In this document: positions 34,695 through 42,234 of the stretch, piece by piece
How positions within the stretch are numbered: the stretch's first letter is position 1
How the letters are laid out: every line of letters starts with the position of its first letter
Made by a program: the position numbers and the translations under genes
Assembly (NCBI GenBank): GCA_020723405.1
Contig: DYIY01000003.1
Span: forward strand, 1-64,000
Length of the DNA: 64,000 nt
Source of the DNA: Thiobacillus denitrificans
GTDB taxonomy: Bacteria; Pseudomonadota; Gammaproteobacteria; Burkholderiales; Thiobacillaceae
Direction: 5' to 3'
The notes under the pieces: model-generated
Databases searched by the model: none
What the model saw: only the letters and a program-made list of their open reading frames with translations
Told to the model about the DNA's origin: nothing

Positions 34695-35829
34695 CTTGCC
34701 CAATCGAGCCAGATCCCTGCGTGCCAAGATCATTTTTCTGGTGAGCGAGGATTGGTATTTCGTGTCCCACCGCCTGGCCCTTGCCCGATCTGCCGTGGAT
34801 ATGGGCTTTGATGTCGTGGTGGCTACAAGGCCAGGGCGCCATCGAGACTTGATTGAAGCAGCCGGGATCCGCTTGGTGCCCATGGAAATAAGTCGGGGCA
34901 TTGAAAGTCCCCTGGCAGATATGTCCGGGATACTCCGAATCTGGCGCCTGTACCGGCATGAGCGGCCGGATATCGTCCATCATGTGGCGCTTAAACCGAT
35001 TCTGCTGGGGGGAGTGGCTGCCCGACTCGCAGGGATAAGCCGCGTCGTCGCCGCTGTTGCCGGCTTGGGCTTCCTCTTCAGCGCTGGAGGTCGCGCACCC
35101 GTTCTGGCCAGGTTGCTGCGCCGGCTCATGCCGATCCTGGTGGGGCGGGGCCGGGCCATTGTCCAGAACCCGGACGATGCCGCTGTCCTGACCGCCTGGG
35201 GAGTACCCGATGGGCAAGTGCGTTTGATCCGGGGCGCCGGCGTGGATACCCAGCATTATACCCCTCGTCCCGAGGCGGGGGGCATACCCCTGGTTCTCCT
35301 GCCCGCCCGTTTGCTATGGGACAAGGGGGTCGGCGAATTCATCGAAGCGGCCCGGAGGATACGTGCCGCTGGGCTGCCTGCCCGCTTCGTCCTGGCAGGA
35401 GCCCCGGACCTGGCCAACCCAGCCAGCGTTTCCGAGGCCACCGTGAAAGCCTGGGTGGACGAGGGCGTGGTGGAATGGTGGGGGCATCGGGACGATATGC
35501 CGGAAACGTTTGGCGCCAGCGCCATTGTCTGTCTTCCCTCCTATCGGGAGGGCCTGCCCAAGTCCCTGTTGGAGGCGGCGGCTTGCGGCCGCCCCATCGT
35601 CACCACCGACGTGCCAGGATGCCGGGAGGTGGTGCTGGACGGTGACAATGGGTATCTCGTCCCGGCGCGGGATGTACCGTCCCTGGTCCTGGCCCTGACC
35701 CGCCTGATCGGGGATCCGGAACAGCGCCGGCTCATGGGCGAGCGGGGACGGCTGCGGGCGGAAGCGGAGTTTTCCCAGCAACGTGTCTGCGCCGAAACCC
35801 TGGCGGTTTATCGGGAGCTGCTGTCTTGA
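34687..35829 (+). CDS. Glycosyltransferase family 4 (PglA/WbpX-like)
   Basis: A 380-residue GT-B enzyme similar to bacterial N-acetylhexosamine transferases. It has IIFLVSEDWYFVSHRLALAR near the start, HHVALKPILLGGVAARLAG, LLPARLLWDKGVGEFIEAARR and the E-x7-E donor motif in SYREGLPKSLLEAAACGRPIVTTDVPGCRE. GTG at 34687 is used (GGAG close upstream); a GTG 27 bases earlier is possible. In related loci this enzyme adds the second sugar to the lipid carrier after WbpL; here that is inference. Confidence 0.87.
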   Translation: MSSLPNRARSLRAKIIFLVSEDWYFVSHRLALARSAVDMGFDVVVATRPGRHRDLIEAAGIRLVPMEISRGIESPLADMSGILRIWRLYRHERPDIVHHVALKPILLGGVAARLAGISRVVAAVAGLGFLFSAGGRAPVLARLLRRLMPILVGRGRAIVQNPDDAAVLTAWGVPDGQVRLIRGAGVDTQHYTPRPEAGGIPLVLLPARLLWDKGVGEFIEAARRIRAAGLPARFVLAGAPDLANPASVSEATVKAWVDEGVVEWWGHRDDMPETFGASAIVCLPSYREGLPKSLLEAAACGRPIVTTDVPGCREVVLDGDNGYLVPARDVPSLVLALTRLIGDPEQRRLMGERGRLRAEAEFSQQRVCAETLAVYRELLS

Positions 35830-36782
35830 CCGGCAGGGTGCTGATCACTGGCGCGGCCGGCTTCATCGGCCGGGGCCTTCAGCCCGTGCTGGAACGGGCT
35901 GGCTGGGTGGTGTGCGCTTCAAGCCGCCGCGCACCCGCCGGGCCCGGCTGGGTGCGGGTTGGCGAACTCGGTCCGGACACGGACTGGCGTGCAGCCCTGG
36001 CCGGTTGTGACGCTGTGGTGCACCTGGCCGCCCGGGTCCATGTGCTGCGGGAGTCGGAATCCGACGCGGTTTCGGCCTACCGGATTGCCAACGTGGCGGG
36101 CACCGAGCGCCTGGCCAGACAAGCAGCCCGGGCGGGGGTCCGCCGTCTCGTCTACCTATCCAGCATCAAGGTGAACGGCGAGGCCACGACGCCGGGCCGG
36201 CCATTCCGGGGACATGATTCGCCCAGGCCCCAGGACGCCTATGGCGAATCCAAGTGGGCGGCGGAACAGGCCCTGGCCCGGGTGGGCCGGGAAACCGGCC
36301 TGGAATGGGTCGTGTTGCGTCCGCCGCTCGTCTATGGGCCTGGCGTTGGGGCCAATTTTTTGCGCCTGATGGAATGGGTGCGCCGGGGTTGGCCCCTGCC
36401 CCTGGGGGGGGTGGACAACCGGCGCAGCCTGGTGGGCGTGGCCAACCTGGCGGATGCCGTGGCCCGCTGCCTGACCGAGCCCCGGGCGGCGGGACGGGTC
36501 TACCTGCCCGCCGACGGTGAGGATGTTTCCACGGCGGAACTGATCCGCCGCCTGGCCACCCGCATGGGCCGCCCGGCCCGGCTGATGCCCTGGCCGCCGG
36601 CCTGGCTGGAGGGGATGGGCCGCTTGCTGGGCCGGGGCAGCGAAGTGAGCCGCCTCACCGGATCACTCTGCGTGGATCCCGGACCCCTGCGCGATGAACT
36701 GGGCTGGCAGCCGGTTCAGTCCCTGGACGCCGGCCTGGCGGACACGGTGGCCTGGTTCCTGGCCCGGGAGCGGCAAACATGA
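35826..36782 (+). CDS. NAD-dependent epimerase/reductase next to WbpL-WbpM (WbpV/WbpK-like)
   Basis: A 318-residue SDR protein with the Rossmann loop VLITGAAGFIGRGLQPVL, YLSSIKVNGE and the YGESKWAAE catalytic Tyr/Lys. In wbpL-wbpM loci this position holds a 4-reductase that converts UDP-4-keto-6-deoxy-GlcNAc (from WbpM) to UDP-QuiNAc or UDP-FucNAc. That is the likely job, but 4-epimerase activity cannot be excluded. The start is TTG in a TTGA overlap with the GT4 stop; an alternative GTG lies 12 bases later. Composition is back to the high GC of the flanks. Confidence 0.85.
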   Translation: MTGRVLITGAAGFIGRGLQPVLERAGWVVCASSRRAPAGPGWVRVGELGPDTDWRAALAGCDAVVHLAARVHVLRESESDAVSAYRIANVAGTERLARQAARAGVRRLVYLSSIKVNGEATTPGRPFRGHDSPRPQDAYGESKWAAEQALARVGRETGLEWVVLRPPLVYGPGVGANFLRLMEWVRRGWPLPLGGVDNRRSLVGVANLADAVARCLTEPRAAGRVYLPADGEDVSTAELIRRLATRMGRPARLMPWPPAWLEGMGRLLGRGSEVSRLTGSLCVDPGPLRDELGWQPVQSLDAGLADTVAWFLARERQT

Positions 36783-37738
36783 CCTCGCTCTGGCTGGCTC
36801 CCCTGCTGGCCCTGGCCGTCTGCCTGCTGGTGCTGGCCGGCCTCATGGCCCGCGCCCACCGCCTGCCCCAGGACCACCCCAACGAACGTTCCCTGCACCA
36901 ACGGCCGGTTCCCCGGGTGGGGGGGGTGGGCCTGGCAGCCGGGCTGGGGGCGGCCCTGGCGGTGGCCGGGACGGGGGACCTGGCCGCACTCTGGCTGGCG
37001 GCAGGCCTGCTGGCCCTGATGTCCTGGTTCGACGACCTGCGTGGATTGCCGGTGGCCCTGCGGCTTTCGGCCCATGTCCTGGCCGCCGGCCTGCTGACCC
37101 TGGAGATGGGCCTGGATGGCGGGACCCTGGTCCTGGTATGCCTGCTGCTCGTCTGGTCCACCAATCTCTACAACTTCATGGACGGGACTGACGGACTGGC
37201 GGGGGGAATGGCCCTCATCGGGTTCTCCGTCCTCGCCTGGGCCGCCCACCTCCACGGGGACGTCGGTCTGGCACGGGCCTGTCTGGCTGTGGCCCTCTCC
37301 GCCCTGGGCTTCCTGGCCTTCAACTTTCCCCCCGCCCGGCTGTTCCTGGGGGATTCGGGGGCCATCCCCCTGGGTTTCCTGGCCGCCGGCCTGGGGCTGG
37401 CCGGCTGGCGTGAAGGGGCCTGGCCGGCCGCTTTTCCCCTGCTGGTTTTTTCCCCCTTCCTGGTGGACGCCAGCCTGACCCTGCTTCGCCGGGGCCTGGC
37501 CGGGGAAAGGCTATGGCGGGCCCACCGGGACCATTACTATCAGCGGCTGGTGCGCCTGGGCTGGAGCCACCGGCGCCTGGCGCTGGCGGCATATGCCCTG
37601 ATGGCCGCAGCCGGGGCCAGCGCCCTGGCGCTGCTGGTGGTCCCCCAGGTCGACGCCTGGCTGCTGGGTGCCTGGGCCGGCCTGTATCTGGCCCTGGCCC
37701 TGGTCATCGAACGAAGATGGAGGCGCAGTGAAGCTTAA
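36779..37738 (+). CDS. wbpL: Undecaprenyl-phosphate glycosyl-1-phosphate transferase (WbpL/WecA family)
   Basis: A 319-residue integral membrane enzyme with about ten hydrophobic segments that loads the first sugar phosphate onto undecaprenyl phosphate. The conserved cytosolic motifs are PRVGGVGL, the SWFDDL aspartate pair, NLYNFMDGTDGLAGG, RLFLGDSGAIPLGF and RAHRDHYYQRLV. By neighbours its substrate should be UDP-QuiNAc or UDP-FucNAc. It overlaps the epimerase/reductase by four bases and wbpM by eleven. Confidence 0.92.
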   Translation: MTSLWLAPLLALAVCLLVLAGLMARAHRLPQDHPNERSLHQRPVPRVGGVGLAAGLGAALAVAGTGDLAALWLAAGLLALMSWFDDLRGLPVALRLSAHVLAAGLLTLEMGLDGGTLVLVCLLLVWSTNLYNFMDGTDGLAGGMALIGFSVLAWAAHLHGDVGLARACLAVALSALGFLAFNFPPARLFLGDSGAIPLGFLAAGLGLAGWREGAWPAAFPLLVFSPFLVDASLTLLRRGLAGERLWRAHRDHYYQRLVRLGWSHRRLALAAYALMAAAGASALALLVVPQVDAWLLGAWAGLYLALALVIERRWRRSEA

Positions 37739-39632
37739 TCCCCGCATCGCGGTGGTCATCGTCCACGATGTGGCCGCGACGACATTGGCCTGGCTGGGCA
37801 GTTACTGGCTTCGCTTCAACATGGCTCTGCCCGGCGAGTATCTGTCCGCGGCCCTGGCCACCCTGGTCTGGGTGGTACCCCTGCAATCCCTGGTGTTCTG
37901 GCGCTTCGGGCTCTACCGGGGCCTGTGGCGCTTCGCCAGTCTTCCCGACCTCAAGCGGATCCTCCTGGCCGTGGGTGTCGCGGCCGTCCTGGTCCCGGTG
38001 TGCATCATCATGTTCCGGGTCAAGGCGGTCGTCCCGCGTTCAATTCTGCTGCTGGACCCCTTGTTGCTGGTGCTCATCATGGGGGGCAGTCGATTCCTCT
38101 ACCGGGCCTGGAAGGACCGGAGTCTGGGCATGACGATGGGGGAATCGCGTCCCTGCCTCGTCCTGGGGGCCGGCGCCACCGCCGATCATCTGCTCCGCGA
38201 TGTCTCCCGCAGTCGCTCGGAGATCCGGGTCGTGGGCCTCCTGGATGACGACCCCGCCCTTCATGGGCGGTTGATACAAGGTGTTCCCGTGCTCGGCGGT
38301 CTCGAGGAATTGGCCAGGGTGGTCGGCGAGAGGTCCGTCCGCGAAGCCATCCTGGCCATGCCGACGGCAACGCCGGGTCTGCGCAAAAGGATGCTGGACA
38401 CCTGCGATACCCTGGGCATCCACCTCCTCACCGTGCCTTCGCTGGAGGACATCGTCCAGGGCAAGGTCTCGGTGGCGGACCTGCGCCCCATCGAACTGGA
38501 CGACCTGCTGGGCCGGGCCCCGGTGCAACTCGACGATGCGGGGCTCAGCGAGCTCATGGCGGGCAGGACCGTGCTGGTCACGGGGGCCGGCGGTTCCATT
38601 GGTTCCGAGCTTTGCCGGCAGATCGCCGCATTCAGGCCGGCCCGGCTGGTCATGTTCGAACTGAACGAGTTCGCCCTGTACCAGATGCAGCAGGAATTCC
38701 AGTCACGCTTTCCGGAACTGGACATCGCCTGCCTGATCGGCGACGTGAAGGATGAGACCAGGGTGCGGCAAGTCTTGAATGAACACGCGCCCGCCCTGGT
38801 ATTCCATGCCGCAGCCTACAAGCATGTGCCGCTGATGGAGGACGACAACGCATTCCAGTGCCTGGCCAACAATGTGCTGGGCACCTGGGTGCTGGCCCGG
38901 GAGTCCCGGGAGGCTGGCGTATCCCGATTCGTCATGGTCTCCACGGACAAGGCCGTGAACCCGACCAACGTCATGGGGGCCAGCAAACGGGCGGCGGAGA
39001 TGGTTTGCCAGGCGCTCCAGGCCGAGGGCTGGGGCGGGACAGCCTTCGTGTCGGTCCGGTTCGGAAACGTGATGGGGTCATCCGGCAGCGTCATCCCGAA
39101 ATTCCGGCAGCAGATCGAGGCGGGTGGGCCGGTGACGGTGACCCATCCGGACATCACCCGTTACTTCATGACCATTCCCGAGGCCGCCCAACTCGTGCTG
39201 CAAGCCGGGTTGATGGGGCGCGGCGGGGAAATCTTCGTGCTGGACATGGGCGAGCCCATCCGCATCGTCGACCTGGCCCGGCTCATGATCCGCCTTGCCG
39301 GCAAGGACGAGGGGGATGTGCCCATCCGCTACACCGGCCTGCGGCCCGGGGAAAAGCTGTATGAGGAATTGCTCGCCGACAGCGAAAACACATTGCCCAC
39401 CCCCCACGCCAAGTTGCGTATCGCTCAGGCGAGCCAGGTCTCCGTCGAAGCGGTGGCAAGCCTCCTGAACACCGTTGCAGACCTGGGTAAAAGCGGGGGG
39501 GGGGATGTCATGGCGATGAAAAGGCAGCTATGGGGCTGGATCGGCCAGACGCTGCCGGGACAAAACGAACCGCTGGGGGAGATTCCCCACGCTCCTGAAG
39601 CCGGGAGTGCAACCCCCGATCGAGGTGCCTGA
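37728..39632 (+). CDS. wbpM: UDP-GlcNAc C4/C6-dehydratase WbpM
   Basis: A 634-residue membrane-bound nucleotide-sugar dehydratase. About four N-terminal membrane segments (to residue 120) are followed by a CoA-binding-like domain (LVLGAGATADHLL). The catalytic SDR domain carries VLVTGAGGSIGSELCRQI, HAAAYKHVPLME, VSTDKAVNPTNVMGASKRAAE and the RYFMTIPEAAQLVLQA stretch. It makes UDP-4-keto-6-deoxy-GlcNAc for the neighbouring reductase. GTG at 37728 has GGAGG four bases upstream. A run of ten G near codon 590 would shift the last 45 residues if it slipped. The stop lies five bases from the convergent ligase gene. Confidence 0.95.
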   Translation: MKLNPRIAVVIVHDVAATTLAWLGSYWLRFNMALPGEYLSAALATLVWVVPLQSLVFWRFGLYRGLWRFASLPDLKRILLAVGVAAVLVPVCIIMFRVKAVVPRSILLLDPLLLVLIMGGSRFLYRAWKDRSLGMTMGESRPCLVLGAGATADHLLRDVSRSRSEIRVVGLLDDDPALHGRLIQGVPVLGGLEELARVVGERSVREAILAMPTATPGLRKRMLDTCDTLGIHLLTVPSLEDIVQGKVSVADLRPIELDDLLGRAPVQLDDAGLSELMAGRTVLVTGAGGSIGSELCRQIAAFRPARLVMFELNEFALYQMQQEFQSRFPELDIACLIGDVKDETRVRQVLNEHAPALVFHAAAYKHVPLMEDDNAFQCLANNVLGTWVLARESREAGVSRFVMVSTDKAVNPTNVMGASKRAAEMVCQALQAEGWGGTAFVSVRFGNVMGSSGSVIPKFRQQIEAGGPVTVTHPDITRYFMTIPEAAQLVLQAGLMGRGGEIFVLDMGEPIRIVDLARLMIRLAGKDEGDVPIRYTGLRPGEKLYEELLADSENTLPTPHAKLRIAQASQVSVEAVASLLNTVADLGKSGGGDVMAMKRQLWGWIGQTLPGQNEPLGEIPHAPEAGSATPDRGA

Positions 39633-39637
39633 GTGCC

Positions 39638-41446
39638 CTATTCCTGTCGACGCGGTTGGCGGTTGGCCTTCACGCGGCGGGTCATGTCCAGGAATGCCGC
39701 CATCCCGGGTCTGGCCGAGAAGCTGTTCTCCACGATGGCCAGATAGGGCTCGAACTGTCCCGGAAAAAGCCGCTCGGCCTGGTGCAGCCAGGCTTCGGCT
39801 TCCTGGTGGCGGCCGGCCAGCCAGAGCAGGGTGGTGTGGTGGAAATAGGGGGTGGCGTCCCCGCCGAAACGGATGACGTTGGCGTTCAGGCGCAACTTCA
39901 TTTCGACCAACTCCCTGGGCGTCCCCTCCGGAATGGGCAACTGGGCAAACATGGAGTCGGTGATGGGCTGGAGGAAGGGGTTCATCTGGGCCACGTCCAG
40001 ATCCCTGCCTAAATCGGCGTTGGTAGTCGGATTGCGCACGGGTTGCCGCGCGTTGGCCCAGGCGCGCTCCAGGGCGTGATTGGTGAGGTAGGCAAATCCG
40101 GCCAGGGCAAAGCCGAGGAGCAGAATCAGCCCGCCCAGGCGGCGCAGGCTGCCCAGGGGCATGGCGAAGCGCAGGGGGCGCTCGTCCGCCAGGGCAAGCA
40201 TGATGGCGAAAAGGGCCAGGAAGTTGGCGTACCAGAGGGGGTACTCCAGCAGGCTGTGCAGGGACAGCACGGCCAGGGCGGCGGCCATGAACCACTGTTC
40301 CAGCGTGACGACGCGGACCATGAACCGGCCCAACCACCAGCCCATGGCCAGCAGGAGGGGGAGCACGGCGAGGCCGAATTCGGCCAGCAGATGCAGCACG
40401 ATGTTATGGGCATGGGTCCAGCGGTAAAGCTCCATGCGGTCGGGTTGATCCAAGAAGGCCGAAGTCCCGGCCCGGATCAACTCCAAATGGTTCCAGGCAT
40501 AGTTCTGGTGACCCACCCCCAGCCAGGGATGGGCCAGAAACATGCGCCAGGCGTCTTCCCACATGGCCTGGCGCACCGGGAATTCATCTGCGGATTCCAG
40601 AATGCGCAAATTGGCCGTTTGCACCCCCGAGACGGGGAAAATGACCGGGATGAGCAGTTGCCAGGCCTGGAAAGCGGCCGTCAGTGACAGGACGTACCAG
40701 ACGAGCCGCCGCCCGGCCGGGTTGTCAGCCCGGTAGCGCCAGACCAGGGCCAGGGCCAGCATGGCCGCTAGATACAGCCAGACCGAACGGGAAGCGGAGA
40801 GGGCCATGCCCAGGGTCAGGAGGGCGGCCAGGGGCAGAATGGCATACCAGGGGAGCTTGTTCTTCAACTGGAGATACAAGGTGGCCGCCAGGCCGATGGC
40901 CAGGTAGTCGGCGTAATTGTTGCGCTGGCCGATGAGTCCGACGCTGAGGGTGCCGAAGCCGGTGCTGGTGAAGGCATCGATGAGCGGAGCATGGATGCCC
41001 GATGCCTGGACAAGGCTGGCCAGGACGTTGTAGGCGCTGCCGGCCAGCAGGGCCCAGGCAAGGATGACCAGGATCTCGTCCCGGGGTTGCTGCTCTGCCA
41101 GGCCGCCCAGGACCACCATGAGCAGCAATGCCCAGACCAGATAGAGCATGCTGAGCCAACCCTGGGCCGGATAGACCGGGTCGGTGAGCAGCGTGTGCAG
41201 GGCGATCAGGCCGGCCAGGCCGGCAAGGGCCAGACCCGGGCGGGACAGAGAAATGACGGGGCGCGCCTGACAGGCCAGCCAGGCCGCGGCGAGGACCAGA
41301 CCGAGGAAAAAGGCCCACCACTCCATATGGAAGGACATGATCGGCTGGTAGTGCCAGGGCAGAACAAACGGAAACACGAGCAATCCAGCCAGCGTCAGGC
41401 TTTGGATGGCAGAACCTGCTCGGCAGGCCGGTATTGGGGAACTCAT
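39638..41446 (-). CDS. PglL/Wzy-type O-oligosaccharyltransferase or polymerase
   Basis: A 602-residue polytopic membrane protein with about 12 hydrophobic segments. It has the Wzy_C/O-antigen ligase core (NNYADYLAIGLAATLYL; FLAHPWLGVGHQNYAWNH; RWTHAHNIVLHLLAEFGL) and a C-terminal Wzy_C_2-like region. The HAHN motif and the position next to a pilin gene favour a PglL-type ligase that moves lipid-linked glycan onto pilin, but a polymerase role is possible. The start is taken at ATG 41446, before the first membrane segment; no good Shine-Dalgarno is visible. It is separated from the pilin gene by a terminator, so expression may depend on read-through. Confidence 0.85.
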   Translation of the reverse strand: MSSPIPACRAGSAIQSLTLAGLLVFPFVLPWHYQPIMSFHMEWWAFFLGLVLAAAWLACQARPVISLSRPGLALAGLAGLIALHTLLTDPVYPAQGWLSMLYLVWALLLMVVLGGLAEQQPRDEILVILAWALLAGSAYNVLASLVQASGIHAPLIDAFTSTGFGTLSVGLIGQRNNYADYLAIGLAATLYLQLKNKLPWYAILPLAALLTLGMALSASRSVWLYLAAMLALALVWRYRADNPAGRRLVWYVLSLTAAFQAWQLLIPVIFPVSGVQTANLRILESADEFPVRQAMWEDAWRMFLAHPWLGVGHQNYAWNHLELIRAGTSAFLDQPDRMELYRWTHAHNIVLHLLAEFGLAVLPLLLAMGWWLGRFMVRVVTLEQWFMAAALAVLSLHSLLEYPLWYANFLALFAIMLALADERPLRFAMPLGSLRRLGGLILLLGFALAGFAYLTNHALERAWANARQPVRNPTTNADLGRDLDVAQMNPFLQPITDSMFAQLPIPEGTPRELVEMKLRLNANVIRFGGDATPYFHHTTLLWLAGRHQEAEAWLHQAERLFPGQFEPYLAIVENSFSARPGMAAFLDMTRRVKANRQPRRQE

Positions 41447-41454
41447 CGGGTCAT

Positions 41455-41484
41455 GAAAATGAAAAGCCCCTCCGTAGAGGGGCT
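41455..41484 (-). terminator. Rho-independent terminator after the pilin gene
   Basis: On the minus strand the stem AGCCCCTC / GAGGGGCT (41465-41484) with a TACG loop is followed by TTTTCATTTT. It lies between the pilin stop (41515) and the ligase start (41446), just nine bases from the latter. Confidence 0.85.
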
Positions 41485-41514
41485 GTGCTGGAAACCTGAA
41501 TTGAAGTGATGCCG

Positions 41515-41943
41515 TTATTGCGGGCACGCCACGCCATTGGCCTCGACAGTGGCATCCGTGTCACAATCCCAGTTGAGATCGGAAGTGTCATATACCAGTG
41601 AGACAGTGCCATTGTTATTTTTGCCGGCATTAAACGTATAAACCAACGTGCAGGTCGGGGTATTGCCCGTAGCAGAAACACCACCGTATTGGCCCGTCGT
41701 CGTCAGGGTGGAGTTCAGCCCACCTGAGCAAGCCTGACCACTTGTCGCTTCGCCGATGTACAGGTTCATGGGGGTTTTCAGCCCGTCCAGTAGCGCAAAC
41801 GCTTCCGACGCCTGGGCCCGGGCCACATAGCTCTGGTAGGCCGGCACGGCGATGGCGGCCAGGATGCCGATGATGGCCACCACGATCAGCAGTTCGATCA
41901 GGGTGAAGCCGGCTTGGATGCGACGCATGGGTTGTGATGTCAT
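41515..41943 (-). CDS. pilA: Type IV major pilin (PilA-like)
   Basis: A 142-residue prepilin. A 12-residue leader ending in Gly12 is followed by [27 protein letters not shown], with Glu at mature position 5, the standard cleavage and N-methylation signal. The C-terminal pair of cysteines (NWDC...VACPQ) would form the D-region disulfide loop. AGGAG seven bases before the ATG and a sigma-54 promoter 54-69 bases upstream fit a strongly expressed pilin. A PglL/Wzy-type ligase follows, so the pilin may be O-glycosylated at Ser/Thr. Confidence 0.96.
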   Translation of the reverse strand: MTSQPMRRIQAGFTLIELLIVVAIIGILAAIAVPAYQSYVARAQASEAFALLDGLKTPMNLYIGEATSGQACSGGLNSTLTTTGQYGGVSATGNTPTCTLVYTFNAGKNNNGTVSLVYDTSDLNWDCDTDATVEANGVACPQ

Positions 41944-41996
41944 GATGACTCTCCTGAAGGTTGAATTCGCGCCCTGGTGGGCTGCGGTTGGCTCTG

Positions 41997-42012
41997 AGCG
42001 AGATGTGTGCCA
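41997..42012 (-). promoter_or_regulatory. Sigma-54 promoter of the pilin gene
   Basis: The minus strand carries TGGCAC, five bases, then TCGCT, giving the GG-N10-GC spacing that defines a -24/-12 promoter (consensus TGGCAC-N5-TTGCW, one mismatch). Transcription would start near 41985, about 42 bases before the ATG. Pilin genes of this type are normally activated by PilR, not encoded here. Confidence 0.88.
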
Positions 42013-42143
42013 AGTCTTTCCGTCCCGGCCAGACCCTTTATCGGCTACTGCGGATTTTCCTTTAGCCCCTGGGGGAATCCCCATGGTTCCGGGCTTCCCG
42101 GCCCGGGTGTAGGGTGCGCGCGGCAGCGCCGGGGTCGACCGTG

Positions 42144-42212
42144 CCTAACCCCGGGTCAGGATGGCATGTGACGATTTTCGTCACATGCCTGCCGCGTTAG
42201 GACATTTGACCC
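42144..42212. repeat. Compound palindrome upstream of the helicase gene
   Basis: A perfect 12-bp inverted repeat, GGCATGTGACGA (42163-42174) and TCGTCACATGCC (42178-42189) with a TTT loop, is framed by CCTAAC (42144) / GTTAGG (42196). It is also framed by GGGTCA (42153) / TGACCC (42207). The two outer pairs interleave, so they cannot both form in one simple hairpin. It lies between the pilin promoter and the start of the AddA/RecB-like gene, and no T-run follows, so it is not a terminator. Confidence 0.75.
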
Positions 42213-42234
42213 AGGGGGGGCGAGGGCCGGGATA

